Positions 45,338 to 55,739 of a stretch of 64,000 nt of DNA are shown here, one piece after another; positions within the stretch are counted from its first letter, which is position 1; each line of letters opens with the position of its first letter. This stretch comes from Megaustenia siamemsis (Eukaryota > Mollusca > Gastropoda > Stylommatophora > Ariophantidae), in contig JAVIAB010000025.1 in assembly GCA_032433765.1 (NCBI GenBank), positions 40,727,067 through 40,791,066 on the forward strand. Reading direction: 5' to 3'. The position numbers and the translations under genes are program-made. The notes beneath the pieces were generated by a model. That model saw only the letters and a list, made by a program, of their open reading frames with translations. It was not told where the DNA came from and searched no databases.

Positions 45338-48300
45338 CATCATCATCAAGTACCGGGCCTGCTGGCGTAGGTGATCATGTCTCTCCACAACTTTCGATCT
45401 CGACAGTTATTTATCTCTTCTGTTGTTGACCTTCTGCCAAGCCTTTCTCTTAAGCTGTCTGGTATTTTTTCTCTTTGCTTTCCTCTATCTCTTCGTCCCT
45501 CAATTTTCCCAGTTGTTCTCTTCTCATTACATGGCCAAAAAATGATGATTGTTTCTTCCTAATATTGGAAATTAGCTCTCTTTTTTGCATTGACCTCTCT
45601 CAGAACCTCTTCATTACTCTTCTTAGCTGTCCATGGTACTCTCAACATTCTTCTGTAAAACCACATTTCTACAGACTCCAGTGATTTTCTTGTTTGTTGT
45701 CCTATTGTCCATGATTCGCATCCATATGTTAAGACTGGCTCTACGTAACATTTAAGAACTCTTTTACTTGTTTCTATTGTCAAAACTGGATTGTATAGTA
45801 TCTTCCTCATTTTTTGGAAAGCTGCTTTTGCCTGAGCCATTCTGCATCTCACCTCTTTTGTACATCTTCCGTCTGAGGTTAACAAAGTTCCCAAATATTT
45901 AAATTCATTTACCTGTTTTAATATTGTTCCAGTTGTCTTTATTTTTTGCACTGAGGTGATGTCTTTTTCTTTGTTGTTACCATTACTTCTGTCTTTTTGC
46001 TATTAAGGCTGAGTCCTTTATTTTTGCATTTCTTGTAACTCATTTTCACTCTTAGCAATTAAGATTGTATCATCAGCATACCTTAAATTATTTATGTTAT
46101 GACCTCCAATTGTTATTCCAGGCATGCCCCTTATGGATCTTAAAATAATCTCACTATAAATATTAAACAAATCTGGTGACAGTACACAACCTTGTCTAGC
46201 ACCCTGTTTTATTTTTTGAAACATTCCCAATTGGTTTCCAGTTCTTATGGCCGCTGTTTGTTGCCAGTACATGTTCTTTATTATTCTTAGATCGTTGCTG
46301 TCTACGTTTATGCTTTCTAAAATGTTGATTATTTCTTGGTGCTTTACTTTGTCAAATGCCTTGGTATAATCTATGAAACATAGGTATAGATCTTTTTCAC
46401 CTCTATGGCTCTTTCTACTAAAGATCTTATGATATAAATGGCATTGCTTGTTCCTTTATCTCTAACAAAACCACGCTGTTCATCGCTAATTTCTGGACTG
46501 ATTTTGTTTCGCACTCTTCGCATGATGATTCTTAGTAATATCTTAGTCATATGACTCATTGGGCTTATTATGCGATGATCATCGCATTCAATCGCACCCG
46601 ATTTCTTTGGTAGGGCTATGAATATTGATTTGAGCATGTCGTCTGGAATATATCCGCTGTTGTAGATATCATTCAATATTTTTGTTATTATTTCTATTCC
46701 AAAATCACCCATGGCTTCAATCTCTTCTTTAGTTATATTATCTGGTGCAGGAGCTTTGCCTGCTTTCATATTGCGCAAGGTGTCTTTCACTTCTTCTTTG
46801 AGTATTTCTGGTTCTTCTCCATTATCCTTAATATTTACTTCTGTTCGTTCATCATTATAAAGATTTTTAATGTATTATGTCCATCGTTCCCTTATGTTTT
46901 CTTGATCAATCAAAAGTTCTCCTTCCTTTGATCTTAGACATCCATTTTTTATTGCGTTTTTCTTCCTGTTAATTCCTCAATTTGTTTGTATATAGCTTTA
47001 GCATCTCCTTTTTGTTGCATTTCAACCTCTTCGCATCTCTCTTTTGGCCATGCTTCTTTTGCTTCATTGCATTTTACTACAATTTCTTTATTTAATCTCT
47101 TATCTATCTATCTATCTATTGACCTTTCGAGCCGTAACCGGCCCATAGGGCGTAGACCAAGATACACCTTCTCCTATATGAATTTTTGTTCTAGCAGTTT
47201 TCTTTTAAAGATATTTTATCAAATCTCGCCATCTGTCTCTGTTCTGTGCAAGCAGTTCTATCTCATTGAGGGAGCCGATTCCTGCTGCTCTTGCCTCTCT
47301 CATCAATGTTCTTCTCAGTGTCTCCCTGGGTCTTCCTCTTTTTCTTTTACCTGTTGTTTCCCATATGAGGGCTTGCTTTGCTATTCGATTATTATCTCTT
47401 CTCATCACATGTCCAACGTATGACCATCGTCTTTTCTTTATTACTGAAGATATTAGTGGTTGATTGGCGATTTCTCTAATTTCCTCGTTTGTTTTGAATT
47501 CATTCCATTCTATACCAAGTATTTCCTTAGACATTTATTTTCGAATGCGTTCAACTTTGTTTCTATATCTCTTGTTGTTTTCCAGCTTTCACACGCATAC
47601 GTAAGGGTTGATAGTACATTTGATTTGAATAGCCTAAGTTTGTGTTTGTGCTAATGAGTTTTGATTTCCACAACTTTTCAAGGCTTCTGAAAGACATTGC
47701 TGCTTTAGCCAGTCTGATTCTAATTTCTTTGCTCGTATCCCTTCTCGATCAATGTGACTTCCAAGATAGATGAAGTGATCGATCTCTTCTACTGGTTTGT
47801 TTTCCATGTATATTTTGTCACTTGTTGGAATTAAACTTTTCATGACTTTAGTCTTTTCATGATTGACCTCAAGCCCAATTTTGCTGGCTATTGATGATAG
47901 TTGGATCGTATCTGTCCATCTCGCTCGCGACCTGTGCATGTTTCGTCGGAGCGGCCATTGTTCGCACATTCCAGAATCCTATTTTTGTTGTTGTTTTAGG
48001 GCCGAAAAAACTATCACTACTATCTACTGCTAATTTACACATTCTGTATCAGGTCTACGTTTCATTAACAACATCGTTTTTACGATAGCGGCTTGTTAAA
48101 CCTCTGATCAACGGTTCTATACCAAGCCGGAGAAAAAATAATTCCTCCATTTTGGAAACAACCGGAAACCGTAATAATCTCTTATACTCATCTTTATTTT
48201 CTTTATTTCTTTTTCTTATATCCATTAGCTGCAAAATGTCGTCTGTCATCCATTTCTTTCTTGAATTTGTCCTCACTGGTGGTATGAACTCTTTTGATGT

Positions 48301-48869
48301 TTGTTGCATTGACTCTTTTAGCATTTCCCACTGTTCATCAATGCTTTGTATCTTCTCTATTGCATTGTACCGGTTCTGAATTGTGATTTTATATTTGTCT
48401 TGCAGCTTCTTGTCTGATTTTAGTAAATCTAAATTAACTTGATGTTAACTGAGGCTCGTTTTGTTGTTTTTAATTTTACTCTAAGCTTTCCCACAACTGG
48501 TACATGATCACTATTGCAATCTGCCCCTGGTCTAGTTTTCACACACACCAGACTGTTTCTAAATCTACTGCTTATCATTATATAATCAATTTGATTACGT
48601 GCGTTGTCTCCTGGGCTTTTCCATGTCCACAGATGTCATGGATGTTGTTTAAACCAGGTGTTTCCTATCATCATGTTGTGTGTTCTTGCCCATTCAATAA
48701 GTTTCTCACCTCTTTCATTCCTCTCGCCTAAGCCATAATGACCAACTACTTCCTCAACTCTTTCCTTTCCTACTTTTGTGTTAAAATCCCCCAGAACTAT
48801 GGTGTTTTCATGTGGTTTGCATTTATGAAGTGCCTCATTTAACTCGTAAAATTTATCAATTGTTAGAGA
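45338..48869 (-). mobile_element. Element A: 5'-truncated EN-RT non-LTR retrotransposon (ATG-tail family, subfamily 1)
   Basis: It is flanked by ttgccgtgaccat at 45325-45337 and 48870-48882. On the minus strand the endonuclease C-terminal half (48869-48481) has VLGDFNTKVGKERVEEVVG, WKSPGDNARNQIDYIM and SDHVPV. A linker follows (KKWMTDDILQLMDIRKRNKE), broken by element B. The RT (46790-46018) has [43 protein letters not shown] and [12 protein letters not shown]. The thumb and C-terminus (45951-45340) have FKYLGTLLTSDGRC and YGCESWTIGQQTRKSLESVE. Without the nested element it is about 2.45 kb. It is inactive through 5' truncation, the insertion and frameshifts, but is the best-preserved RT here. 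Confidence 0.9.
47104..48174 (-). mobile_element. Element B: 5'-truncated non-LTR retrotransposon nested in element A ((TAGA)n tail)
   Basis: It is flanked by taatctcttat at 47093-47103 and 48175-48185 (11-bp target-site duplication). On the minus strand, 47969-47634 reads IGLEVNHEKTKVMKS and FIYLGSHIDREG (RT thumb). 47534-47205 reads YVGHVMRRDNNRIAKQALIW, GKRKRGRPRETLRRTLMREA and LAQNRDRWRDLIKYL then stop. The 3' end reads ctatgggccggttacggctc and closes with about five TAGA units. A longer (TCTA)n tract with the same 3' block lies at 54.4-55.0 kb. The 47970-48174 part is not assignable to a domain. Confidence 0.88.
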
Positions 48870-48882
48870 TTGCCGTGACCAT

Positions 48883-49205
48883 AGTATTTTACTATCCCGG
48901 TAGAATGATGTTTATACCCCAGTTCTTTTATGTTTGTGTCTCCTAATGTCTTAATTGCTCTTTTCGCGTTATCAAAGCTATCGTAATGATTTATTTAGGA
49001 TCTGTTTACTATATTCTTCCACTTCTTCTTCTTTTCTTCCACATTTGCCTTTCAGCGTCGAGGGGAGATATATTTTGTGGTCTTTTGCTCTTTTGTTCGA
49101 TTCTGCTGCTGTCTTGTTTCCTAGTGCTTCTAATCTTCCATCGATACATCTTTGTCGTGGTCGGCCCTTAGGTCGGGTGTTTTCTCAACGTTTGCTGAAG
49201 GCTCG
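48883..49205 (-). mobile_element. Upstream part of the retrotransposon that hosts the 84-bp satellite
   Basis: Element A (45338-48869) is inserted with a 13-bp target-site duplication. Removing it joins 48883 onward to 45324 downward: the minus-strand frame reads STGIVKYYGH, then, after a probable frameshift, SVDRTIIEDMVPRRQDKGRP into the first satellite unit. 'YYGH' before the RPRRRW motif is the normal order. Farther upstream, 49020-49190 encodes GRPRQRCIDGRLEALGNKTA and a Lys-rich end, also found at 52216-52376, and so may belong to another repeat. Confidence 0.55.
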
Positions 49206-49261
49206 TTGTGTTGTGTTTTAATCTTCCTGCCTTGTCAAACCATTTTATATGTTTATATATA

Positions 49262-49432
49262 TATATATATGGTTTTTCGCGGAAATGTGCTCTGCCACTG
49301 AGTACGGGTTCGATCCTGCTTCTGTCGATTTATTGTTCTTTGTTTATTTTTCTGTTGTTGATTATGTGCCACTTTTTCCGAGTGCTGTAAACATACCTCT
49401 TACTCTGAATTGATTCGCTGATTATCGCCTCG
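49262..49432 (+). mobile_element. tRNA-related SINE (family shared with 28.4 kb)
   Basis: A B-box-like gggttcgatcctgcttctg (about 49304-49322) is followed by the body blocks tttattgttctttg, ctgttgttgat, and gagtgctgtaaacataccte-like sequence also seen at 28385-28577. It is preceded by a short (TA)n run. Confidence 0.5.
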
Positions 49433-49479
49433 GAGATCGCCCCTCTATAATAATATTCATTTATTATTTTTTGTCTCCA

Positions 49480-50345
49480 GATGAAGATTGTATTGTAGAG
49501 TGCCCGTTTTACCTCTAGACTTATTTCCTTGTTGGATAATAGCGATGTTAGCTGCCCTTATTATTTACTATAATACATATACAAGTGTGTTAATCTCTTA
49601 TCCGACTTTTCAGTCATTTACATTTGGTAAACTTAAAGATAGAGCATGGGCCAACACCAATTTAACACTCAGGACTAAGATTCAAATTTACCAAGGTTGT
49701 GTGCTTAGTACACTTCTATACGGATCAGAAACTTGGACTACCTATGTAGGGCAGGAGAAAAGGTTAAACAGCTTTCATGTACGTTGCCTTCGCAAGATTA
49801 TGAACATCAAATGGTAGGGCAAAGTAACTAACTCTAATGTCTTACAACGAGCCAAACTCCATCCATCATGGCAGGACAAAGTAACCAACTCTAACGTCTT
49901 ACAATGAACCAAACTCCCATCCATCATGGCAACACTTAGGAGTCGTAAACTAAGGTGGCTGGGTCATGTAAGAAGAATGGCAAACAATGGTATTCCCAAA
50001 CAATATTGTATGGAGAACTTAAGGACGGAAAGAGACCAAAGGACAGACCAGTGCTGAGATATAAGGATGTTTGCAAGGCTTCCTTGAGGGAATTTTTTAT
50101 CAGTGAAAGAAACTGGGAAATGTGGCTGCAGGTTGTAGCACATGGAGAGCAAAATAAAAAAATGGTATAACAACTTTCGAGACAGTGCTGATGTCAAATT
50201 CAGAAGACAAAAGTCGCAAGAGAAAAGAGACAAGGCCAGGTACCACAAATACACCTTGCTCGTTCTGTGGATGGATCTGTCTGTCCAGGATTGGCAAATT
50301 CAGCCACGAGAAACGATGTCCAGTAAAGCAGCACCCAGTATGAGA
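49480..50345 (+). mobile_element. Non-LTR retrotransposon RT C-terminus ending in a zinc-finger motif
   Basis: Plus-strand frames give KLKDRAWANTNLTLRTKIQI, YQGCVLSTLLYGSETWTTY, RLNSFHVRCLRKIMNIKW (49625-49817). After a tandem duplication come RRLRWLGHVRRM-like codons, DGKRPKDRPVLRYKDVCK and SQEKRDKARYHK-like sequence. The last frame ends PCSFCGWICLSRIGKFSHEK then RCPVKQHPV and a stop near 50343. CX2C...HX4C spacing suggests a C-terminal nucleic-acid-binding zinc finger. This family differs from the RTE-like elements around it. A 140-bp segment at 49480-49620 recurs at 50388-50900, flanking the coding part. Confidence 0.8.
49812..49932. repeat. Two-copy tandem duplication of about 58 bp in retrotransposon coding sequence
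   Basis: The segment caaagtaactaactctaatg through ccaaactccatccatcatgg is repeated immediately with a few substitutions and one extra C. On one frame it reads VTNSNVLQRAKLHPSM. The divergence between copies is visible, so the event is not the youngest here. Confidence 0.9.
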
Positions 50346-50387
50346 CACTAATGCTTTACAAAACTACTGACTTATGATTGCTTGATG

Positions 50388-50900
50388 AAGATTGTATTGT
50401 AGAGTGAGGAAAAATTAAAAAATAGAAAAAAATGGTATGTTAGAAGCTCGACGTGATTAGTGGACGACACAGATTAAACGACGTTTCGGCCCAATAGGCC
50501 TTCAGCAGGAACAAATAAACAAAAACACACACACGAATATGTAAGCAAAACTAATAACGAAACATCCAAAACAAAAATAATCGAAATATGTCTATAAAAA
50601 TGGCAGTCTAGTAAAAGGACTAAACTAAGATATAAATACTAAAGTAAACACTTAGGACGAAATACAAACATTAAGTAGCAGCGGTATTGTACTAGTAAGT
50701 GGTTAAGGCAAAGAAATGCAAATGAATGCATAAAAATGCGAAGCTGCAGTAAAGCTGAATGTGAGGAAAAATTTGCCCGTTCTACCTCTGGACTTATTTC
50801 GTTGTTGGATAACAGTGGTGATAACTGTCTTGATTATTTACTATAATACATGTACATATGTATTGATCTCATACCTTACCCGTCAGTCCCAACAACCGCA
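50388..50900 (+). repeat. Second copy of the 49.48-49.62 kb segment, split by a foldback insertion
   Basis: gatgaagattgtattgtaga at 50388 and tgcccgttctacctctggac from 50774 together match 49482-49620 continuously (gagtgcccgttttacctcta...). The interruption is the foldback element at 50417-50760 plus its target duplication. This makes direct repeats of about 140 bp on either side of the retrotransposon fragment, compatible with a tandem or pseudo-LTR arrangement. Confidence 0.75.
50417..50760. mobile_element. Foldback / Penelope-like non-autonomous insertion with 13-bp target-site duplication
   Basis: It is flanked by gtgaggaaaaatt at 50404-50416 and 50761-50773. The order is an A-rich start, head atggtatgttagaagctcga, hairpin core acgacgtttcggcccaatag and gccttcagcagga, then a body matching the reverse of 28815-28985, then the tail gcgaagctgcagtaaagctg ending gaat at 50760. 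Here only one head and one tail are present, which defines the unit (about 344 bp) and shows that the 28.6-kb copy is a tail-head junction form. Confidence 0.72.
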
Positions 50901-51445
50901 CTATCGCGAAACACCAACCCCAAAACACCTGCGCCATTGCTATCCCACAACTCCAGTGGTCCGTCTCGTTTCTCCCCCAGGTGATATTGTCTCAGGTAAC
51001 ACAATTAATCGATCCCCTAAAAAGGGACATAAGCAATAAATCAATACATGACAACATTAGCCCATATAAAAATGACTCAATCACCCACTGCTTGGCTGCA
51101 TTCTCAAGGAAGTTTCCCCACGTGAGAAAATGTTCGAACAAGTAACTAGCCCACTCACTAATGTTCTGTTTTTATTTTCTCTGCTTTGTTCTTGTTCTCT
51201 TATTTACAGTTGTTCTTTTTTAACTTTCCGCTACGTTTGAGAGCATTTCACGAGTTCTTTAAACTTAATGACTGCTCCAAAAAGGTGCTCTTTTATTCCA
51301 GCGAGCGCAGAACTGTGTAAACTTTCTGATTGTAGGCTTCCTGTTTTTGAAGACTGGCCTAGCTAGGCTAGAAGTGATTACCAACGAGGAATGAGCATCG
51401 GTTATCAGCCGCAGTTGAATATATACAAAGATCGATGTCGAGGCA
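50901..51445. other. Spacer without recognisable features
   Basis: Mixed-composition DNA after the repeat copy; no open frame with protein-like composition and no tandem structure. Confidence 0.5.
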
Positions 51446-52112
51446 AGAGTTAAGTGATGGCGTCACGTTTAGAGGGTAACAGATTCCAATCTTATGTGAA
51501 GTGAGGACATCACGTTTAGAGGGTAACAGATTCCAATCTTATGTTAAGTGATGGCGTCACGTTTAGAAGGTAACAGATTCCAATCTTATGTGAAGTGATG
51601 ACATTACGTTTAGAGGGTAATAGATTCGATGCTTATGTGAAGTGATGACATCACGTTTAGAAGGTAACAGATTTAAAGCTTATGTGAAGTGATGACATTA
51701 CGTTTAGAGGGTAATAGATTCGATGCTTATGTGAAGTGATGACATTACGTTTAGAAGGTAACAGATTTAAAGCTTATGTGAAGTGATGACATTACGTTTA
51801 GAAGGTAACAGATTTAAAGCTTATGTGAAGTGATGACATTACGTTTAGAAGGTAACAGATTCCAATCTTATGTGAAGTGATGACATCACGTTTAGAAGGT
51901 ACCAGATTCCAATCTTATATGAAGTGATGACATCACGTTAAAAGGTACCAGATTCCAATCTTATATGAAGTGATGACATCACGTTTAGAAGGTACCAGAT
52001 TCCAATCTTATATGAAGTGATGACATCACGTTTAGAAGGTACCAGATTCCAATCTTATATGAAGTGATGACATCACGTTTAGAAGGTACCAGATTCCAAT
52101 CTTATATGAAGT
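51446..52112. repeat. 47-bp tandem array (gtgatgacatcacgtttaga...)
   Basis: About 14 copies of gtgatgacatcacgtttaga, then aggtaacagattccaatctt, then atgtgaa. Three sub-variants, ending ttccaatc, ttcgatgc or tttaaagc, occur in blocks; the last five units share ggtacc and 'atatgaa' and look recently amplified. The tgatgacatca core is nearly palindromic. Confidence 0.93.
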
Positions 52113-52142
52113 GGTCAGAACTTTTCAATTCAGTCTAAACTA

Positions 52143-52216
52143 ATACTAGCCTCGTGGCTGAGTGGTTAGTGTGCTCGCTTCCTAAATAGAAGAATTCTGG
52201 CTCAATTACCACGAAC
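52143..52216 (+). mobile_element. tRNA-Ser-like SINE head
   Basis: agcctcgtggctgagtggtt contains an A box (tggctgagtgg) and is followed by an anticodon-arm-like region and a degenerate B box near 52193 (ctggctcaattacc). A pyrimidine-rich segment follows. Retained promoter parts suggest a SINE rather than a functional tRNA. Confidence 0.5.
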
Positions 52217-52376
52217 TCTTCTTCCTCTTTCCTTCCTCATTTACCTTTCAGCGTCGAGGGGAGATATAATTTGCGGTCTTTTGCTCTTCTGTTCGCTTCT
52301 GCTGCTATGTTTCCTAGTGTTTCTAATGTTCCATCAATCCATCTTTTTCGTGGTCGGCCCTTGGGTCTGGTATTCT
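52216..52376 (-). repeat. Dispersed segment shared with 49020-49190
   Basis: The blocks tttcagcgtcgaggggagat, gcggtcttttgctcttctgt, and tttttcgtggtcggccctt match 49.02-49.19 kb. On the minus strand it encodes GRPRKRWIDGTLETLGN-like sequence, again a post-RT 'GRPR' motif, so it is probably another retrotransposon 3' end. Confidence 0.6.
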
Positions 52377-52379
52377 AGC

Positions 52380-52464
52380 AACCAAAAACGAGTTCAAGAA
52401 TATAGCTATCTTCGACATACTATAACAAATGATGTGAAATGTAAGATAGAAATAGTCAAAAGAA
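52380..52464 (+). mobile_element. RT-thumb fragment interrupted by the next element
   Basis: The plus strand reads VQEYSYLRHTITNDVKCKIE then IVKRI, a thumb motif ('YLGHTIT.D.KCK.EI'). It stops at 52464, where the (CAT)n end of a minus-strand retrotransposon begins. Confidence 0.65.
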
Positions 52465-53455
52465 TCATCATCATCAAGCGTCATGCCTGCTGGCGTAAGT
52501 GATCATGTCTCTCCACAACTTTCGAGCTCGACAGTTATTTATCATTTCTGTTGTTGACCTTCTGCCAAGCCATTCTCTTAAGCTGTTTAGTATCTTTTCT
52601 CTTTGTTTCCGTCTATCTCTTCGTCCCTCAATTTTCCCAGTTGTTACAATATATTCCAGCTGTCTCCTTCTCATTACATGGCAAAAACAAAATGATGATT
52701 GTTTCGTCCTAATATTGGAATTCAGCTCTATTTTTGCTTTGGCCTCTTTCAGAACGTTTTCATTACTTTTCTTTGCTGTCCACGGTATTCTCAACATTCT
52801 TCTGTAAAACCACAAAAAAGCACATTTCAGCCTGCAGTGATTTACTTGTCTGTTGTCCTATTGCCCATGATTCACATCCATATGTTAAGACTGGCTCTAC
52901 ATAACATTTAAAAGCTCCTTTTTATTTTAGTTTATATTGTCAGTAAAAAACATCAGAAAGAAACAATCAACATTTTTCGGTACATAATGGGAAGCGGAAA
53001 GTTGGAATACTTGGTTACAACTGGCAAAATAAAAGGAAAGAGAGATCGCGGACGACAAAGAGAGAAAATATTGGATAGCTTGGTGTCATGGCAGGGAAAA
53101 CAGTCAACAACAGAACTCATACGATGCACTGTGGATAGAAGATTGTGGAAGGACATGATCGCCAACGCCAACCGGTACGGTACATGATTATGATGATGAT
53201 GCTTGTCAGTAATAGATTGCATAGTATCTTCCTCATTTTTTGGAAAGCTGCTTTTCTCTGAGCCATTCTGCATCTCACCTCTTTTGTACATCTTCCGTCT
53301 GAGATTAACAATGTTCCGACATCTTTAAACTCAATTACCTGTTTTAATATTGTTCCACTTGTTTTTATTGTGCATTCCGGTAATGTCTTTTTCTTTGTGG
53401 CTACCATTACTTCTGTCTTTTTGTTATTGAAGCTGTGTCCTCTTTGTATAATCAT
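52465..53455 (-). mobile_element. 5'-truncated non-LTR retrotransposon (subfamily 1), interrupted by a nested copy
   Basis: On the minus strand: NNKKTEVMVATKKKTLPE-like sequence, FKDVGTLLISDGRCTKEVRC, MAQRKAAFQKMRKILCN (53455-53213); then, after the nested insert at 52947-53202, YGCESWAIGQQTS-like codons, MWFYRRMLRIPWTAKKSNEN, LEYIVTTGKIEGRRDRRKQR, and RKLWRDMITYASRHDA to the tail. It aligns with the 45.34-46.02 kb end of element A. Confidence 0.87.
52947..53202 (+). mobile_element. Nested plus-strand retrotransposon 3' end with 10-bp target-site duplication
   Basis: It is flanked by ttgtcagtaa at 52937-52946 and 53203-53212. One uninterrupted frame reads MGSGKLEYLVTTGKIKGKRD, RGRQREKILDSLVSWQGKQS, TTELIRCTVDRRLWKDMIAN and ANRYGT then stop, ending in tgattatgatgatgatgc. 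The intact frame over about 67 codons suggests a younger insertion than its host. Confidence 0.88.
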
Positions 53456-54016
53456 GGGTCACTACAAGTAGAGATATCTTGGACATATTGTAATAAAGTA
53501 TCATCATCATCAAGTACTGGGCCTGCTGGCGTTCGTGATCATGTCTCTCCACAACTTTCGATCTCGACAGTTATTTATCATTTCTGTTGTTGACCTTCTA
53601 CCAAGCCAATCTCTTAAGCTGTCTGTTATTTTTTCTCTTTGCTTTCCTCTATCACTTCGTCCCTCAATTTTTCCAGTTGTTACAATATATTCAAGTTGTT
53701 CTCTTCTCATTACATGGCCAAAAAATGATGATTGTTTCTTCCTAATATTGGAAATTAGCTCTCTTTTTGATTTGGCTTCTTTCAGAACGTTTTCATTACT
53801 CTTCTTAGCTGTCCATGGTATTTTCAACATTTGTCTGTAAAACCACATTTCTACTGACTCCAGTGATTTTCTTGTCTGTTGTCCTATTGTCCATGATTCA
53901 CATCCATATGTAACAAAATATGGAAAATGTAAAAACAGAAATAATCAAAAGAATAGGAACGGTAAAAAGCAATTTTAACAGGAAAAATATACTCACATCA
54001 AGGTAAATAACATCAG
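53445..54016 (+). mobile_element. RT-thumb fragment split by the 53.5-kb insertion
   Basis: RYLGHIV (53470-53490) and, after the insertion, KYGKCKTEIIKRIGTVKSNF then NRKNILTSR (53913-53998) form one thumb motif related to the 52380-52464 fragment. The insertion flanks, tgtaataaagta and tgtaacaaaata, may be a diverged target-site duplication. Confidence 0.6.
53500..53912 (-). mobile_element. 5'-truncated non-LTR retrotransposon (subfamily 1)
   Basis: On the minus strand one frame of about 110 codons is intact: MWFYRQMLKIPWTAKKSNEN, VLKEAKSKRELISNIRKKQS, FFGHVMRREQLEYIVTTGKI, EGRSDRGKQREKITDSLRDW, LGRRSTTEMINNCRDRKLWR, then DMITNASR and the tail. It differs from the 45.4-kb copy only by scattered changes. 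Truncation is upstream of RT. Confidence 0.9.
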
Positions 54017-54026
54017 AACTAAAACT

Positions 54027-54335
54027 CATCAGCATCATCATGTACCATACAGGTTTAGCGTAGGTGATCATGTCCCTCCACAATCTTCTATCTACAGTAC
54101 ATTGTATCAGTTCTGTTGTTGACTGTTTTCCATGCCATGACACCAAGCTATCCAGTATTTTCTCTCTTTGTCGTCCGCGATCTCTCTTTCCTTTTATTTT
54201 GCCAGTTGTAACCAAGTATTCCAACTTTCCTCTTCTCATGATGTGCCCAAAAAATGTTGATTGTTTCTTTTTGATGTTTTTTAGGAGCTGCCTTTTTGTG
54301 TTGGCCTCCTAGAGAACTTCCTCTTTGGTCTTTGT
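54027..54335 (-). mobile_element. 5'-truncated retrotransposon (subfamily 2) with 10-bp target-site duplication
   Basis: It is flanked by aactaaaact at 54017-54026 and 54336-54345. The minus strand encodes MRRGKLEYLVTTGKIKGKRD, RGRQREKILDSLVSWHGKQS, TTELIQCTVDRRLWRDMITY and the degenerate tail. Its ORF is intact over the retained 3' part. Confidence 0.88.
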
Positions 54336-54396
54336 AACTAAAACTACGAATTGTAAAAGGTTATATTTACCCAGCATTCCTGTATGTTGTAGAAAC

Positions 54397-55080
<684 letters not shown>

Positions 55081-55192
55081 CAAAAAAAAAAAAAACGGAA
55101 CAGAAAATTGAAGTCTTTTAAATGTGGATCTGTAGGTGGACTCCATCAATCTTTCCTGTTGTTACCGGATACCTCTGCAGTCCCCTTCTCAT

Positions 55193-55738
55193 TACATCAT
55201 CATCGTGTGCCATACCGGTTGGCGTAGGCGATCATATCCTTCCCACAATTCTCGATCCTCTCTACATCTTATCATTACTGTTGTTGACTGTCTTCCATGC
55301 CATGACACCAAGTTATCTATCTAGTATCTTCTCTCTTTGTCGTCCGCGATATTTCTTTCCCTATATTCTGCCAGTTGTAACCAAGTTTCCAACTTTTTTT
55401 TCTTTTTATGATGTGCACGAAAAATATTGAATTGTTTCTTTTTGACGTTTTTTTTAGGAGCTCCCTTTTTGTGTTGGCTTTTTGGAGAATGTTCTCGTTG
55501 TTCTTTTTAGCTGTCCAGGGAACTTTCAACTTTCTACTGATAAGTCCCATTTCTGGTGCCTCTAATCGTCTTTTCATTTGCATGTCTACTGTCCATGATT
55601 CGCTTCTGTGGGTAAGAATTGGTTCTATATAGCTCATAATAAACTCTCTTTCTCGCTTCTATTGACAAAGACTTGTTGCACTAGACGTTTTTTATTTTCT
55701 GAATCATTACTTTAGCCTGTGCTGTTCTGACTATTTTT
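55193..55738 (-). mobile_element. 5'-truncated retrotransposon (subfamily 2)
   Basis: Minus-strand frame pieces: MSYIEPILTHRSESWTVDMQ, MKRRLEAPEMGLISRKLKVP, WTAKKNNENILQKANTKREL, KLGYNWQNIGKEISRTTKRE, then a degenerate C-terminus and catcatcat tail at 55195-55203. It was inserted into sequence resembling the ttctcattaca segment of subfamily 1. Several frameshifts. Confidence 0.85.
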
Positions 55739-55739
55739 T

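Noticed and set aside
49480..50900. LTR retrotransposon with 140-bp LTRs
   Set aside because: The coding part is a non-LTR RT C-terminus. There is no protease, integrase, primer-binding site or polypurine tract, and the direct repeats are better explained by duplication or tandem insertion.
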